A DNA stretch of 64,000 nucleotides from Acidithiobacillus sp. YTS05 (GCF_024396695.1 NZ_CP094359.1:558001-622000); one strand, 5' to 3'; shown: positions 36,030 to 45,458, counted from the stretch's first letter. Notes: generated by a model not told the origin, from the letters alone. Made by a program: numbers and translations.

Positions 36030-37121
36030 ATGAGTTTGGCTTGCGGCATTGTTGGCCTGCCCAACGTTGGTAAATCCACCCTTTTCAACGCCATCACCAA
36101 GGCGGGGATTGCGGCAGAAAACTATCCCTTCTGTACCATTGAACCCAATGTGGGGCTGGTCAGTGTTCCGGATCCGCGCTTGCTGGCCCTGGCGGAAATC
36201 GTTCATCCGCAGAAGGTCGTGCCGGCGGTGATGGAGTTTGTCGATATCGCCGGGTTGGTGGCTGGTGCCGCCCAGGGAGAGGGTCTCGGTAATCAATTTC
36301 TCGCCCACATTCGCGAGACCGACGCCATCGCCCTGGTGACCCGGTGTTTTGTCGATCCGAATGTGGTGCATGTGAATGGACAGGTCGATCCCGTTGCTGA
36401 CCTGGAAACCGTCATGACGGAGCTGATCCTGGCGGACTTGGCTAGCCTGGAAAAGGCACAGGCGCGCGTGACGCGGCAAGCCAAGGGCGGGAATAAAGAG
36501 GCGCTTGCCGAGCTTGCTGCCATGAACAAGCTGCAGCCGCACCTGAACGCCGGCAAGCCGGCACAAAGCGCGCCGCTGACGGTAGAGGAACGCCAAGTGC
36601 TGCGCGGACTCTTTCTGCTCACCCTGAAGCCCTTGATGGTCATCGCCAATGTGGCGGAGAACGAGCTCGAAGACGGCCCGTGGCGCGCACCTTTGGAGGC
36701 ATGGGCGGGGGAACGGGGCGCGCGGGTGGTACCAGTTTGTGCCGCTATCGAGGCCGAGCTGGCGGAGTTGGAGCCGGAAGAACAGCTCGCATTTTTGCAA
36801 GACCTCGGGTTACACGAGCCAGGACTCAACCGGATCATCCGCGCTGCCTATCAGCTTCTGGGTCTGCAGACCTATTTCACCGCCGGCGAAAAGGAAGTGC
36901 GTGCCTGGACGATCCCGGTAGGGGCCACTGCGCCCCAGGCGGCAGGGGTCATTCACAGCGACTTCGAGCGCGGTTTTATTCGGGCGCAGACGATCTCTTA
37001 CGAAGATTACATTCGCTATCGCGGTGAGGCGGGCGCCAAAGAGTCTGGTAAACTGCGCGCCGAAGGCAAGGACTATGTCGTGCACGACGGTGACGTGATG
37101 AACTTTCTATTCAATGTGTGA
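36030..37121 (+). CDS. ychF: YchF/OLA1-family GTPase-like ATPase
   Basis: 363 residues. P-loop GLPNVGKST, switch region [19 protein letters not shown] (G3) and the C-terminal TGS domain. ATP-preferring OBG-like protein that binds ribosomes and affects stress responses. TAGGAG is its ribosome site. Confidence 0.95.
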   Translation: MSLACGIVGLPNVGKSTLFNAITKAGIAAENYPFCTIEPNVGLVSVPDPRLLALAEIVHPQKVVPAVMEFVDIAGLVAGAAQGEGLGNQFLAHIRETDAIALVTRCFVDPNVVHVNGQVDPVADLETVMTELILADLASLEKAQARVTRQAKGGNKEALAELAAMNKLQPHLNAGKPAQSAPLTVEERQVLRGLFLLTLKPLMVIANVAENELEDGPWRAPLEAWAGERGARVVPVCAAIEAELAELEPEEQLAFLQDLGLHEPGLNRIIRAAYQLLGLQTYFTAGEKEVRAWTIPVGATAPQAAGVIHSDFERGFIRAQTISYEDYIRYRGEAGAKESGKLRAEGKDYVVHDGDVMNFLFNV

Positions 37122-37136
37122 CACTTCTGTTGTCCA

Positions 37137-37538
37137 TCAGGACGGAATCAGACTGGCCAAGCAGAATCCCCTGAGCAGATTGTTCTGTTGTTCCTGCAGT
37201 TCCATCCACGCAGTGTGCAGCGGGCAGGGGTGGAGGTCAGAACACACTTTTTGTCCAAGAATGCAGTGCACCTGTTTTTCTGGGGCGGTGCTTACCGCTT
37301 GCAGAATGTCATAGGCGCTCAGGCTTGCAGCCTCAGGCCGCAACGCAAAGCCGCCTCCCTTGCCCTTGAGAGATTCCAATACGCCGCGTTTGGCTAAAAT
37401 CCGCAATACGCTTGCCACGCAGGGCTCCGAAACCCCTACGGCGTGCGCAATGTCGCGACAGAGAATCGGTACTCCGATTCCCTGCTCCGCAAGGAACAGC
37501 AAACAGCGGAGGGCACATTCGGTATTTTTGTTGAACAT
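37137..37538 (-). CDS. Rrf2-family iron-sulfur regulator (IscR/NsrR-like)
   Basis: 133 residues. Winged helix at the N-terminus (SEPCVASVLRILAKRGVLES). Three cysteines C92, C99 and C105 with His108 give CX6CX5C plus a following His, close to the CX5CX5C-His cluster site of IscR and to NsrR. It likely senses nitric oxide, redox or iron-sulfur status. The HdeD-like gene lies next to it on the same strand and may be a target. No clear ribosome site before the ATG. Confidence 0.85.
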   Translation of the reverse strand: MFNKNTECALRCLLFLAEQGIGVPILCRDIAHAVGVSEPCVASVLRILAKRGVLESLKGKGGGFALRPEAASLSAYDILQAVSTAPEKQVHCILGQKVCSDLHPCPLHTAWMELQEQQNNLLRGFCLASLIPS

Positions 37539-37627
37539 TTGTAGTCGGTCGTTGGGTGGCCGTTAACAAGGAGGAAGCGCCTCAGCACTTCCTCACGCCG
37601 ATGGAACAGGAAATCTTGGTAATGAAT

Positions 37628-38236
37628 CTAATGGGCGACAACGGTGGAAGGCTTACTTCCACTGGTGCGCAGGGCATTACGGCGCATCGCCCAGCTCATG
37701 CCCAGCATGGCTGCCGAAAAAGCCGCTGAGAAGCCGATGACGATCCAGTTGTAGATGCCCGAGCCTGCCTGTGGAGCGACGGCAAAAATTACCTGCAGAC
37801 AAATGGCCAGGGCGAGATAGGCGGAAGATCCAATGATCAAGACCATTTCCTTGTTCTGGACGTTGCGGATCACCCAGATTCCTTCCAGCACGCCCACAAT
37901 GGCGACCCAGGCAAATACGGTCAACAGCGTAAATACCATGTTGCCCTGCGTGGCCAGAATGATAACGGCGATGCCGGCAGCGACGCCAACGATGGCCTTC
38001 AAGGCAATCAGTACCCGCGGGCAGGTACCAGAGCCTTTTTGTGCCAGGCGGATTGCGGAGTAGCCGCCATCAAAGAAGACATAGATAGCAAAAAACCAGA
38101 TGAGCAGAGTCATGGTGGCACCGAAATCCAGCAACGCGGCGATGACGAAAGCTAGTGCGGCGACACCCCGGGCAAAAAGCAGTTGCCAGGAGAATAGGGT
38201 CATACGATCTTCCCGCCCGAGTGTTTGTGTATTCAT
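37628..38236 (-). CDS. HdeD-like (DUF308) acid-resistance membrane protein
   Basis: 203 residues with about six hydrophobic spans (LLFARGVAALAFVIAALL, TLLIWFFAIYVFFDGGY and others), the DUF308/HdeD pattern. HdeD supports acid tolerance in E. coli, which fits an acidophile. GGAGG before the ATG at 38236. A 9-bp inverted repeat in its leader (38271-38296) may be an operator. Confidence 0.82.
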   Translation of the reverse strand: MNTQTLGREDRMTLFSWQLLFARGVAALAFVIAALLDFGATMTLLIWFFAIYVFFDGGYSAIRLAQKGSGTCPRVLIALKAIVGVAAGIAVIILATQGNMVFTLLTVFAWVAIVGVLEGIWVIRNVQNKEMVLIIGSSAYLALAICLQVIFAVAPQAGSGIYNWIVIGFSAAFSAAMLGMSWAMRRNALRTSGSKPSTVVAH

Positions 38237-38606
38237 AGGTGGACCTCCTTTATTCCTGTCCCGAAAATTTGAAAGAATGATAAAAAGCATTCTTTCATCT
38301 GTTTTATAGTCAAATAGAAATCGCAAAGCAACTATTATTTTTTTATTTTTCTGATTATCCTATAACCTTTCTTATTGAAAGTTAGTGGTTAAATTTACGT
38401 ATTATTACATTAACATTATCTTATTAAGAGATTTTCCTGCGTCTTGACCCGCCGGAGTCGGGCGGGTCGTCTCCTCTTTGCCTCCGGAACTGCCTGATAT
38501 TTCTTTTTCTTTCCAGCAAACTATGCTAGAGTCATCCTGGTAGAGGGTGACTCGGAAGGTCCCCTCGTTGAGCAAGTATGTCAGAAATGACCGAGCAGGG
38601 AGCGTT
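38237..38606. other. 370-base intergenic region, AT-rich in the middle
   Basis: It holds the leader of the HdeD-like gene, a strongly AT-rich stretch (about 38281-38430), a perfect 8-bp hairpin (GACCCGCC at 38446-38453 with GGCGGGTC at 38461-38468), and the upstream region of the small gene at 38607. No longer gene is supported. No clear promoter was settled. Confidence 0.6.
38271..38296. repeat. 9-bp inverted repeat with 8-base spacer in the hdeD-like leader
   Basis: GAAAGAATG at 38271-38279 and CATTCTTTC at 38288-38296 are exact reverse complements. They lie 35-60 bases upstream of the hdeD-like start, a usual place for an operator. A stem in the 5' leader is the alternative. Confidence 0.6.
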
Positions 38607-38879
38607 ATGCCCATCGTTGCACCGCAGTATGGTATCACCCCAGAGCGCAAGCGTGCGCGGGAGCAGGAAACTGGAACGGAACAGCGCGTTCCTCGGCGCT
38701 CCATTGAGCCTGTGCCCGCCGAAAATATCGATCAGACGGGTAGACCGCAGTTCTGGTACCCAAAAGATCTGCCTATCCCGGAGGAGTCGGCGCGTCCGGC
38801 CACTACTCAGCCAAGTTCGCGTTCGAGTACACGATCCGTCACCGTGGAAGTGCGTAAGCGGCGCAGTATTCCACGCTGA
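38607..38879 (+). CDS. Small hypothetical protein (90 residues)
   Basis: Starts at ATG 38607 with AGGGAG just upstream. Sequence is proline- and charge-rich (PQYGITPERKRAREQE ... FWYPKDLPIPEE) and ends in basic residues; it looks unstructured. No family recognised. A rival frame (38578-38886) overlaps it but lacks a better ribosome site. Probably real but unproven. Confidence 0.5.
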   Translation: MPIVAPQYGITPERKRAREQETGTEQRVPRRSIEPVPAENIDQTGRPQFWYPKDLPIPEESARPATTQPSSRSSTRSVTVEVRKRRSIPR

Positions 38880-38944
38880 TCCTTGAATAGCCTGATATCC
38901 TGAGGTATTTTCCGGTTCGGACATGCGAAAACGGGAGGGGAAAC

Positions 38945-39340
38945 ATGGGCCTATTTGATGATGTGGTATCCAGTGGCATGGCGGCTTTTGGCGCCGATCA
39001 AGGTGGTTTTTTGGGCTCTGCAGTTCGCTTTTTGCAGAGTCAGCCCGGCGGTGTGAGCGGCACGCTGCAACAGCTGCGCGATAACGGACTGGGTTCCGTT
39101 GTCGATTCGTGGATATCCAATGGACAGAATCAGCCGATCAGCGCGGATCAGATTGAATCCGCTATTGGCAGTGATCGGATTCAAAACATCGCTAGCACAA
39201 TCGGTATGGATCCGCAAGCCCTCACGCAGGGATTGAGTCAAGCCCTCCCAGGGATCATCGATCGTTTGACGCCGGGGGGTGAGGCTCCGGATGCAGGAGG
39301 TCTGGATCAAGCCCTGCAAAGTTTGAAAGGGTTGTTGTAG
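38945..39340 (+). CDS. YidB-family (DUF937) protein
   Basis: 131 residues. The typical pattern is present: MGLFDDVV at the start, a central LQQLRDNGLGSVVDSWISNGQN, and IGMDPQALTQGLSQALPGIIDRLTP near the end. Family function is not known. The ATG lies 65 bases after the preceding small gene. Confidence 0.85.
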   Translation: MGLFDDVVSSGMAAFGADQGGFLGSAVRFLQSQPGGVSGTLQQLRDNGLGSVVDSWISNGQNQPISADQIESAIGSDRIQNIASTIGMDPQALTQGLSQALPGIIDRLTPGGEAPDAGGLDQALQSLKGLL

Positions 39341-39372
39341 TCACTGCTGTACTCAAACCAAAGGAGAACACC

Positions 39373-39612
39373 ATGTTGAAAAAAGTATTGGCGTCCTGTG
39401 TTGCCGTGTCATTCCTGCTATCTGGCGCCGCTTTTGCGGAAACCGCTGCACCGGCCGCGCCGATGAAGATGGAGAAGAAGGTAGAGCAGCACAAAGCTCC
39501 ACGCAAGCTTACCGCACAGCAGGAAAAGATGAAGACCTGCAATGCCCGTGCGAAGGGTATGAAAGGCGAGCAGCGCAAGTCCTTCATGAGCAGCTGCCTG
39601 AAGAAGAAGTAA
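39373..39612 (+). CDS. PsiF-like small secreted protein
   Basis: 79 residues. Signal peptide MLKKVLASCVAVSFLLSGAAFA, then a lysine-rich mature part with the PsiF-type cysteine pair (KMKTCNARA ... FMSSCLKKK). In E. coli PsiF is phosphate-starvation induced; its role is unknown. A strong terminator follows. Confidence 0.85.
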   Translation: MLKKVLASCVAVSFLLSGAAFAETAAPAAPMKMEKKVEQHKAPRKLTAQQEKMKTCNARAKGMKGEQRKSFMSSCLKKK

Positions 39613-39635
39613 TCCAGGTTCGTGCAGAAAAGAAG

Positions 39636-39663
39636 GGCTGGCCGCAGCGCGGCCAGCCTTTTT
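39636..39663. terminator. Terminator after psiF, shared with convergent rppH
   Basis: A 10-bp perfect stem (GGCTGGCCGC at 39636-39645 with GCGGCCAGCC at 39649-39658) and five Ts (39659-39663). The rppH stop lies at its edge, so the structure could end both transcripts. Confidence 0.88.
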
Positions 39664-40219
39664 ACGTTGCGCTACTGGAGTGTCGACGACGTTGTGGGTA
39701 ACGGTTTCCGCGATGTGGCAGCGGATTGCCCCGTTCTGGAACGGGGAAGGGCGCCGGTGGCGCGCCGATCAGTGGCGCCAGCTCCTGCAGGGCCAGGCAG
39801 TAAACGCGGCGCTTGAAGGCGATGATTTCTGCTGCCGGACGCCAATAATCCACCCACTGCCAGTCTTCAAATTCTGGGTGCGCGGTCTGCAGGTTGATTT
39901 CCGCTTCGCTGCCCTCAAAGCGCAATAAAAACCAAATCTGTTTTTGTCCGCGATAGCGCCGTTGCCGGTTGCGGTTCCGCGCATTGGGCACGTCGTAGCG
40001 TAGCCAGCCCCGGGTGCGACCCAAAATACACACCTTGTTGGTGCCGACCTCTTCCAGGAGCTCACGGAATACCGCCTGTTCGGGGCTTTCGGTGCCATCG
40101 ATACCGCCCTGGGGAAACTGCCAGGCATTTTCACCCACTCTTTTCGCCCAGAGTACTTGATTGTCTTGGTTGCAAATGATCATGCCCACGTTGGGGCGAT
40201 AGCCGTCTGCGTCGATCAT
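39662..40219 (-). CDS. rppH: RNA pyrophosphohydrolase RppH
   Basis: 185 residues. YRPNVGMIICN at the start and the Nudix box GGIDGTESPEQAVFREL followed by LEEVG are diagnostic. Removes pyrophosphate from RNA 5' ends and starts mRNA decay. ATG at 40219. The C-terminal tail is proline- and arginine-rich. Confidence 0.93.
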   Translation of the reverse strand: MIDADGYRPNVGMIICNQDNQVLWAKRVGENAWQFPQGGIDGTESPEQAVFRELLEEVGTNKVCILGRTRGWLRYDVPNARNRNRQRRYRGQKQIWFLLRFEGSEAEINLQTAHPEFEDWQWVDYWRPAAEIIAFKRRVYCLALQELAPLIGAPPAPFPVPERGNPLPHRGNRYPQRRRHSSSAT

Positions 40220-40234
40220 CGCTGTGTCTCTCTA

Positions 40235-40264
40235 CAGAATTTATCTCACTGTAACAAAATTCTG
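40235..40264. repeat. 8-bp inverted repeat in the rppH upstream region
   Basis: CAGAATTT at 40235-40242 and AAATTCTG at 40257-40264 are exact reverse complements with a 14-base spacer, 15-45 bases before the rppH start. Possible operator or leader stem. Confidence 0.45.
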
Positions 40265-40304
40265 GGTAGAGGTCATGGGCGCTTGCGGGCGGCAAATTTG
40301 CATT

Positions 40305-40745
40305 TTACAGCGAGTGCAGGAGGTCGAGGGAAAAGCGTTGTCCAGCAAGAAAATCGTGAATGCATTGCTCTACCATTACCGTACGGAGCCGTGCCGCCGA
40401 GAGCTCCTCTGGCCGCAACCAACGCGGGCCAATGATGCCGACATCCAGAGGAGCCAGTGGATTATGCCCGCTGGCGTGGCCGACGAAGGCAATGCGGAGA
40501 TAGGTAAGGTCTTTGCGCGGATGTTGCCAGTGGTAAATGCCCAAAATGGCTTCCGGGACAAAATCATAACCAGTCTCTTCGAGGGTTTCACGGATGACCG
40601 CCTCGGTCAGACTTTCCCCTTTTTCCCAGTGGCCGGCAGGCTGATTGAGGCAGGGCTGGCCATCGATGAGCTCTTCGACGAGAAGGAAACGCCCGTGGGC
40701 ATCACAGGTGACGGCGGCAACGGTGACATGCGGGCTCCATCTCAT
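40305..40745 (-). CDS. Nudix hydrolase, NudJ-like
   Basis: 146 residues with the Nudix box AGHWEKGESLTEAVIRETLEE near 37-57. NudJ hydrolyses nucleoside di/triphosphates and thiamine-precursor pyrophosphate; the exact substrate is not visible. The ATG overlaps the rsuA stop (ATGA), so rsuA and this gene form an operon, with rppH next downstream. Confidence 0.85.
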   Translation of the reverse strand: MRWSPHVTVAAVTCDAHGRFLLVEELIDGQPCLNQPAGHWEKGESLTEAVIRETLEETGYDFVPEAILGIYHWQHPRKDLTYLRIAFVGHASGHNPLAPLDVGIIGPRWLRPEELSAARLRTVMVEQCIHDFLAGQRFSLDLLHSL

Positions 40746-41458
40746 GCGGCAGCTTCCTGCTGGATTTCGGCTTCCTGCAAGAAGCGCCAGGTACCAGGCG
40801 GCAGATCGCCCAGAGTGAAGGGGCCAAAGCCCTCGCGGTGCAATGTTTGTACGTGATTGCCCAAAGCAGCCATCATGCGGCGCACCTCGTGGTAGCGCCC
40901 TTCCTGTAGGGTCAGGCGGATTTCCCGCTCGCCCAGTCTCTGTACCTGCGCCGCTTTGCAAGGTACGCTTTCGCCCTCCAGAAGCAGCTTGCCGCTGGCA
41001 AGAATCTGCTCGGCATCGTCCTGCAATGGCTCCGCCAACTGCACCTGGTAGTGACGGGGAATCGCGTGGCGCGCGTGACTCCAGCGGTGCAGCCATTGTC
41101 CGTCGTCACTCAGTAGCAGCAAGCCACTGGTGTCGCGATCGAGGCGCCCGGCACTGCTCAGGACCGGGCGGCGATAGCGCCAACGCATCGGCAGGTCATC
41201 ATAGATGCTGCGCGGATCATCGTGGGCACAGACCGTGCCCAGATCCTTGTGGTAGAGCAGATAGAGAGGGCCTGCCGGATCGATGGCCTCGCCATCGACG
41301 CGGACCTGGTCGGGATTGACCTTGCTGCCTGATCGCAGTTTATCCGCTACACCGGCGACCTGGATGCGATCCTCGCGTAGCCAGTCGCGTACCTCCGAGC
41401 GGCTGCAGTAGCCGAGCCGGGAAAGAAGGTGGTCAAGGCGCTCTTGTCTGGCAGTCAT
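40742..41458 (-). CDS. rsuA: 16S rRNA pseudouridine(516) synthase RsuA
   Basis: 238 residues. N-terminal S4-like domain (RLDHLLSRLGYCSRSEVRDWL), then the catalytic motif GRLDRDTSGLLLLSDDG and the EGRYHEVRRMMAALGNHV motif. The DDGQWLHR and later pattern fits RsuA better than RluB/RluE. Start ATG at 41458. Confidence 0.87.
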   Translation of the reverse strand: MTARQERLDHLLSRLGYCSRSEVRDWLREDRIQVAGVADKLRSGSKVNPDQVRVDGEAIDPAGPLYLLYHKDLGTVCAHDDPRSIYDDLPMRWRYRRPVLSSAGRLDRDTSGLLLLSDDGQWLHRWSHARHAIPRHYQVQLAEPLQDDAEQILASGKLLLEGESVPCKAAQVQRLGEREIRLTLQEGRYHEVRRMMAALGNHVQTLHREGFGPFTLGDLPPGTWRFLQEAEIQQEAAA

Positions 41459-41542
41459 CGGTAGAGTGTAGCCGCCCGAAGGCGGTGACGGAAGCGTTGC
41501 CAGGACTTACAATGCGGACTGACGTATCACTGGGGAGCGATC

Positions 41543-42574
41543 ATGGCTGAGGGCTTTACCTTGCCCGCAGAGTGGGCAGCACAGCAGGCGGTGCAATTGA
41601 CCTGGCCGCATCCGGCAACGGATTGGGCGTCACGGCTGCAGCAAGTCTTGCCAGTCTTTGCCGCTATCGGTGCGGCCATCAGCCAGCGGGAAGATCTACT
41701 GATAGCGCTGCACGATGAGGCCAGCCAGCGGGAATGTGAACGACAGTTGCGCGCCGCCGGCGCTGATCTGGCGCGTTGCCATTTTCATCGGGGTCCCAGC
41801 AACGATTCCTGGGCGCGAGATCATGGCCCCATTACCCTGCGGCACCCGGATGGGCGCCGTCGACTGCTGGACTTTGCCTTCAATGCCTGGGGACTGAAAT
41901 TTGCCGCCGATCTCGATAATCAATTGACACGCCGCCTGCATGCTGCGGGAGCCTATGGTGATCTGCCTTTGCAGACCCTGGGCATGGTCCTGGAGGGCGG
42001 CAGCATCGATAGCGACGGCCAGGGTACCCTGCTGACTACGGACGCCTGTCTGCTGTCGCCCAATCGCAATCCGCAATGGTCCCGAGAAGAAATCAGCAGC
42101 CAGCTCTGTGTCCTCCTTGGTGTCGAGCGCGTATTCTGGCTGCAGTCCGGTTACCTGCAGGGCGATGATACCGATGCCCATGTGGACACCCTGGCGCGCT
42201 TCTGCAGCGCGGGGGTCATTGCCTATCAGTCCTGCGACGACCCCCTGGACGATCATTTTGCCCCCCTGCAGCAGATGGCGGCGGAACTGGCAGGATTCCC
42301 GCAAATCGACGGCCGCCCCTATCACCTGATTCCGTTGCCTTGGCCAGCGGCCCGCTATGATGAAGAGGGTGAGCGACTGCCCCTGAGCTATGCCAATTTT
42401 CTGATCATCAATGGTGCTGTCTTGTTGCCAGGCTATGATGATCCCGCCGATGCGGTAGCTGCGGAGCGGCTGGCGGCCGCATTTCCGGACCGGGAAATCG
42501 TCCTGCTTCCCTGTCTGGAGCTGGCGCGCCAGCATGGCAGTCTGCATTGTGTGACCATGCAGATTCCTGCCTGA
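41543..42574 (+). CDS. aguA: Agmatine deiminase (AguA)
   Basis: 343 residues of the guanidine-modifying deiminase family. FHRGPSNDSWARDHGPI, GGSIDSDGQGTLL and the catalytic C-terminal GSLHCVTMQ with Cys336 are diagnostic. It converts agmatine to N-carbamoylputrescine, the substrate of the AguB at 23386. A GGGGAGCG ribosome site precedes the ATG. Confidence 0.93.
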   Translation: MAEGFTLPAEWAAQQAVQLTWPHPATDWASRLQQVLPVFAAIGAAISQREDLLIALHDEASQRECERQLRAAGADLARCHFHRGPSNDSWARDHGPITLRHPDGRRRLLDFAFNAWGLKFAADLDNQLTRRLHAAGAYGDLPLQTLGMVLEGGSIDSDGQGTLLTTDACLLSPNRNPQWSREEISSQLCVLLGVERVFWLQSGYLQGDDTDAHVDTLARFCSAGVIAYQSCDDPLDDHFAPLQQMAAELAGFPQIDGRPYHLIPLPWPAARYDEEGERLPLSYANFLIINGAVLLPGYDDPADAVAAERLAAAFPDREIVLLPCLELARQHGSLHCVTMQIPA

Positions 42575-42635
42575 GGGGCTGCCTTGACAGAATGCTACCG
42601 GGTGGCCATCGTGGACCATCGCTAGGGGGAGTTTC

Positions 42636-43466
42636 ATGCTGCACTATCCCAATATCAATCCCATGGGTTTCCAGTTGGGGCCGATTACCATCCATTGGTA
42701 TGGCCTGCTGGAAATCATCAGCTTTGTCATCGCTACTCTGTGGCTCATTCGCCGCGGACGCCGCAGCCATACGCCCTGGAAAAAATCCGAGGTGGTCGAT
42801 CTGGAGTTTTTTGTGGCGATTGGCGCCATCCTTGGCGGCCGCGTGGGTTATGTGCTCTGGTACAATCTTCCCTACTATGTGCAGCATCCTTTGCACATGC
42901 TGTATATCTGGGATGGCGGTATGTCCTTCCACGGCGGCCTGCTTGGTGTGGTGTTGGCCTGCTGGCTTTTCGCGAAAGGCAAACCGGAGCATGACTTCTT
43001 GCCCACTCTTGATTTTATCGCCCCGGCAGTTCCCATCGGTTTGGGTCTCGGCCGCATTGCCAACTTCATCAACGATCAGCTCTTTGGTCGGGTGAGCCAT
43101 CTGCCCTGGGCGATGGTCTTTCCGGCCGGGGGACCGCAGCCGCGCCAGCCCTCGCAGATTTATGAATTCCTTCTCGAAGGAGTCCTACTCTTTTTGATTC
43201 TCGCCATCTATAGTCGGCGTCCGCGTCCCATCGGTGCGGTGGGTGGACTCTTTGTCTTCGGCTACGGCGTGTTCCGCTTTCTGGTCGAATTCGTGCGGCA
43301 ACCGGATATTCAGTTGGGCTTTGTCCTGGGTCCCCTGACCATGGGGCAAGTCCTCTCCATTCCGATGATCATTCTCGGGCCGGTCATCATCTGGTGGGCC
43401 TATCGCGGTGGCTTTGCCAAGCAGGAGGAGCAATCTTTGGCGGCGCTGGAGGCCCAGGCTGAGTAA
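42636..43466 (+). CDS. lgt: Prolipoprotein diacylglyceryl transferase
   Basis: 276 residues, seven membrane spans. YGLLEI, GGRVGYVLWYN, GMSFHGGLLG and GLGRIANFINDQLFGR with catalytic Arg/His residues are typical of Lgt. It attaches diacylglycerol to lipobox cysteines. GGGGGAG precedes the ATG. Confidence 0.95.
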   Translation: MLHYPNINPMGFQLGPITIHWYGLLEIISFVIATLWLIRRGRRSHTPWKKSEVVDLEFFVAIGAILGGRVGYVLWYNLPYYVQHPLHMLYIWDGGMSFHGGLLGVVLACWLFAKGKPEHDFLPTLDFIAPAVPIGLGLGRIANFINDQLFGRVSHLPWAMVFPAGGPQPRQPSQIYEFLLEGVLLFLILAIYSRRPRPIGAVGGLFVFGYGVFRFLVEFVRQPDIQLGFVLGPLTMGQVLSIPMIILGPVIIWWAYRGGFAKQEEQSLAALEAQAE

Positions 43467-45450
43467 CTGTCCTGATCTCAATGCGCCGCAATGGGAGGCG
43501 GTGCGCCATGTGCATGGGCCATTGCTGGTACTCGCCGGCGCGGGCTCGGGAAAGACCCGGGTGATCACCCAAAAGATCATCCATCTGATTCAGAATGAGC
43601 AGGTTGCAGCGCAGCACATCGCCGCGGTTACCTTCACCAACAAAGCGGCACGCGAGATGAAAGCGCGGATTTCCCAGCGTCTGGAGGGCCGGACCGGACG
43701 GGGCTTGCTGGTCTCGACCTTTCATCGTCTGGGCCTGCAGATTCTGCGCCGGGAGCTGCCACGCCTGGGCTATGGGCCAGCCTTCAGCGTCATTGATCCC
43801 GGCGACAGTCTGGCCGTCGTACGTGGCTTGCTGCGCGAGAGCAACGGCGCAGCGGATCTTGCCGAGGCGATCCAGTCGCGCATCTCGCGCTTCAAGAACG
43901 ATGGTCTTGCGCCGGAAGAAGTCGTAGCCGATGATCAGATCGGTGCCCTGGCGCAAGCGCTCTACCCCGAGTACAACAAGTCCTTGCACGCCTGTAATGC
44001 GGTGGATCTGGACGATCTAATTCTGCTGCCCACCCGTATCCTCAGCACCGACGAGGCAGCGCGTGCCTATTGGCAGGATCGCCTTCGCTACCTGTTGGTG
44101 GACGAATATCAAGACAGCAATGGCGCGCAATATCGTCTCCTGCGCGTGCTCTTGCAGCAGCGCCAGAACCTGACGGCGGTGGGAGACGATGATCAGAGCA
44201 TCTACTCCTGGCGTGGCGCCGCTGCGGACAATCTGCATCGTCTGGCGGAAGATTTCCCCACCCTAAAAGTGATCAAGCTGGAGCAAAATTATCGTTCTAC
44301 TGCGCGTATTCTACGGGCTGCCAATGCCGTTATCGCGCAGAACGAGCATTTATTCGAAAAACGATTATGGTCGGATCTGGGGGAGGGCGAGCGCATACAG
44401 GTACATGCCTGTGCAGAGGAGAGCGATGAGGCCGAGAGGGTGGCGAACGCCATCCTGCGGGACCGCTTTCAACGGGATGGAGCGTATCGTGACTACGCGG
44501 TGCTGTACCGTAGCAATCATCAGTCCCGCCCGTTGGAAGCGGCCTTGCGCGCTGCGCGGATTCCCTATCAGGTCTCCGGCGGAATCTCGTTTTTCGAGCG
44601 TGCGGAAATTAAGGATTTTCTCGCCTACTGTCGCTTGATCCACAATCCCGACGACGATCCAGCGCTGCTGCGCGCCGTGAACACGCCGCGCCGGGGAATC
44701 GGCAGTCAAACTCTGGAATACCTGGGGCAACATGCGCGGGCCCAAGGGCAGTCTTTCTTCGCCAGCATCTTTAGCGAAGAGCTGGAGTTGCCGGCGCGCA
44801 GCCGCAACGCCCTGGAAGATTTCGCCAACTGGATCAATCAGAAAAATGATGAAGCACAGCGCAGTGCGGAATTGCTTCCCGTCCTGCAGAGCATTCCGGA
44901 AGAGATTGGCTACTGGCAATATCTGCTGGATGAGGGCGATGAGCGTGGTGCCCGTCGCCGTTGGGAGAATCTGCAGGAACTGCTGGACTGGATGGGCCGG
45001 TTGCTGGAGCAGGAGGACGGTCCCAAAGATCTCGGCGAGCTACTGCAACGTCTCATGCTCTACACCATGCTGGAGAGGGAAGAGGACGACGATCGTGACG
45101 TCGTGCGCTTGTCGACCCTGCATGCGGCCAAGGGACTGGAATTTCCGCAGGTATTTCTGGTAGGGCTGGAAGAGGAGTTGTTACCGCATCGCAATAGCGA
45201 GACGCCCGCGCAGATCGCCGAGGAGCGTCGTTTGTTCTATGTGGGAATGACCAGGGCACGCTTTCGTTTGCAGCTCAGTTTTTGCCAGAAGCGCAAACGC
45301 TATGGTGAAATGCTGAATCCCGAACCATCACGATTTTTGCAAGAGATCCCCGCCGAGCATCTGGATTGGCAGCGTAGTGCGAGTACCGCCGATGCCCCGG
45401 AGGAAACCGAGGACGCCTTCGCGCGCCTGCGCGCCCTGCTCGACAGCTGA
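43408..45450 (+). CDS. rep: ATP-dependent DNA helicase Rep (UvrD family)
   Basis: Walker A AGAGSGKT, DEYQDSN (Walker B), DQSIYSWRGA, and a late TLHAAKGLEF define a UvrD/Rep helicase. The start is uncertain: 43408 is the furthest GTG and overlaps lgt by 59 bases, but Rep proteins usually begin near the LSNCPDLNAPQWEAV segment, where only a CTG (43459) is available. About 664-680 residues. Replication restart helicase, 3' to 5'. Confidence 0.9.
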   Translation: MALPSRRSNLWRRWRPRLSNCPDLNAPQWEAVRHVHGPLLVLAGAGSGKTRVITQKIIHLIQNEQVAAQHIAAVTFTNKAAREMKARISQRLEGRTGRGLLVSTFHRLGLQILRRELPRLGYGPAFSVIDPGDSLAVVRGLLRESNGAADLAEAIQSRISRFKNDGLAPEEVVADDQIGALAQALYPEYNKSLHACNAVDLDDLILLPTRILSTDEAARAYWQDRLRYLLVDEYQDSNGAQYRLLRVLLQQRQNLTAVGDDDQSIYSWRGAAADNLHRLAEDFPTLKVIKLEQNYRSTARILRAANAVIAQNEHLFEKRLWSDLGEGERIQVHACAEESDEAERVANAILRDRFQRDGAYRDYAVLYRSNHQSRPLEAALRAARIPYQVSGGISFFERAEIKDFLAYCRLIHNPDDDPALLRAVNTPRRGIGSQTLEYLGQHARAQGQSFFASIFSEELELPARSRNALEDFANWINQKNDEAQRSAELLPVLQSIPEEIGYWQYLLDEGDERGARRRWENLQELLDWMGRLLEQEDGPKDLGELLQRLMLYTMLEREEDDDRDVVRLSTLHAAKGLEFPQVFLVGLEEELLPHRNSETPAQIAEERRLFYVGMTRARFRLQLSFCQKRKRYGEMLNPEPSRFLQEIPAEHLDWQRSASTADAPEETEDAFARLRALLDS

Positions 45451-45458
45451 AAAGCGAA

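Noticed and set aside
38578..38886. 102-residue plus-strand frame rivaling the small gene at 38607
   Set aside because: The 38607 frame has a better ribosome site and more protein-like composition; both remain uncertain.
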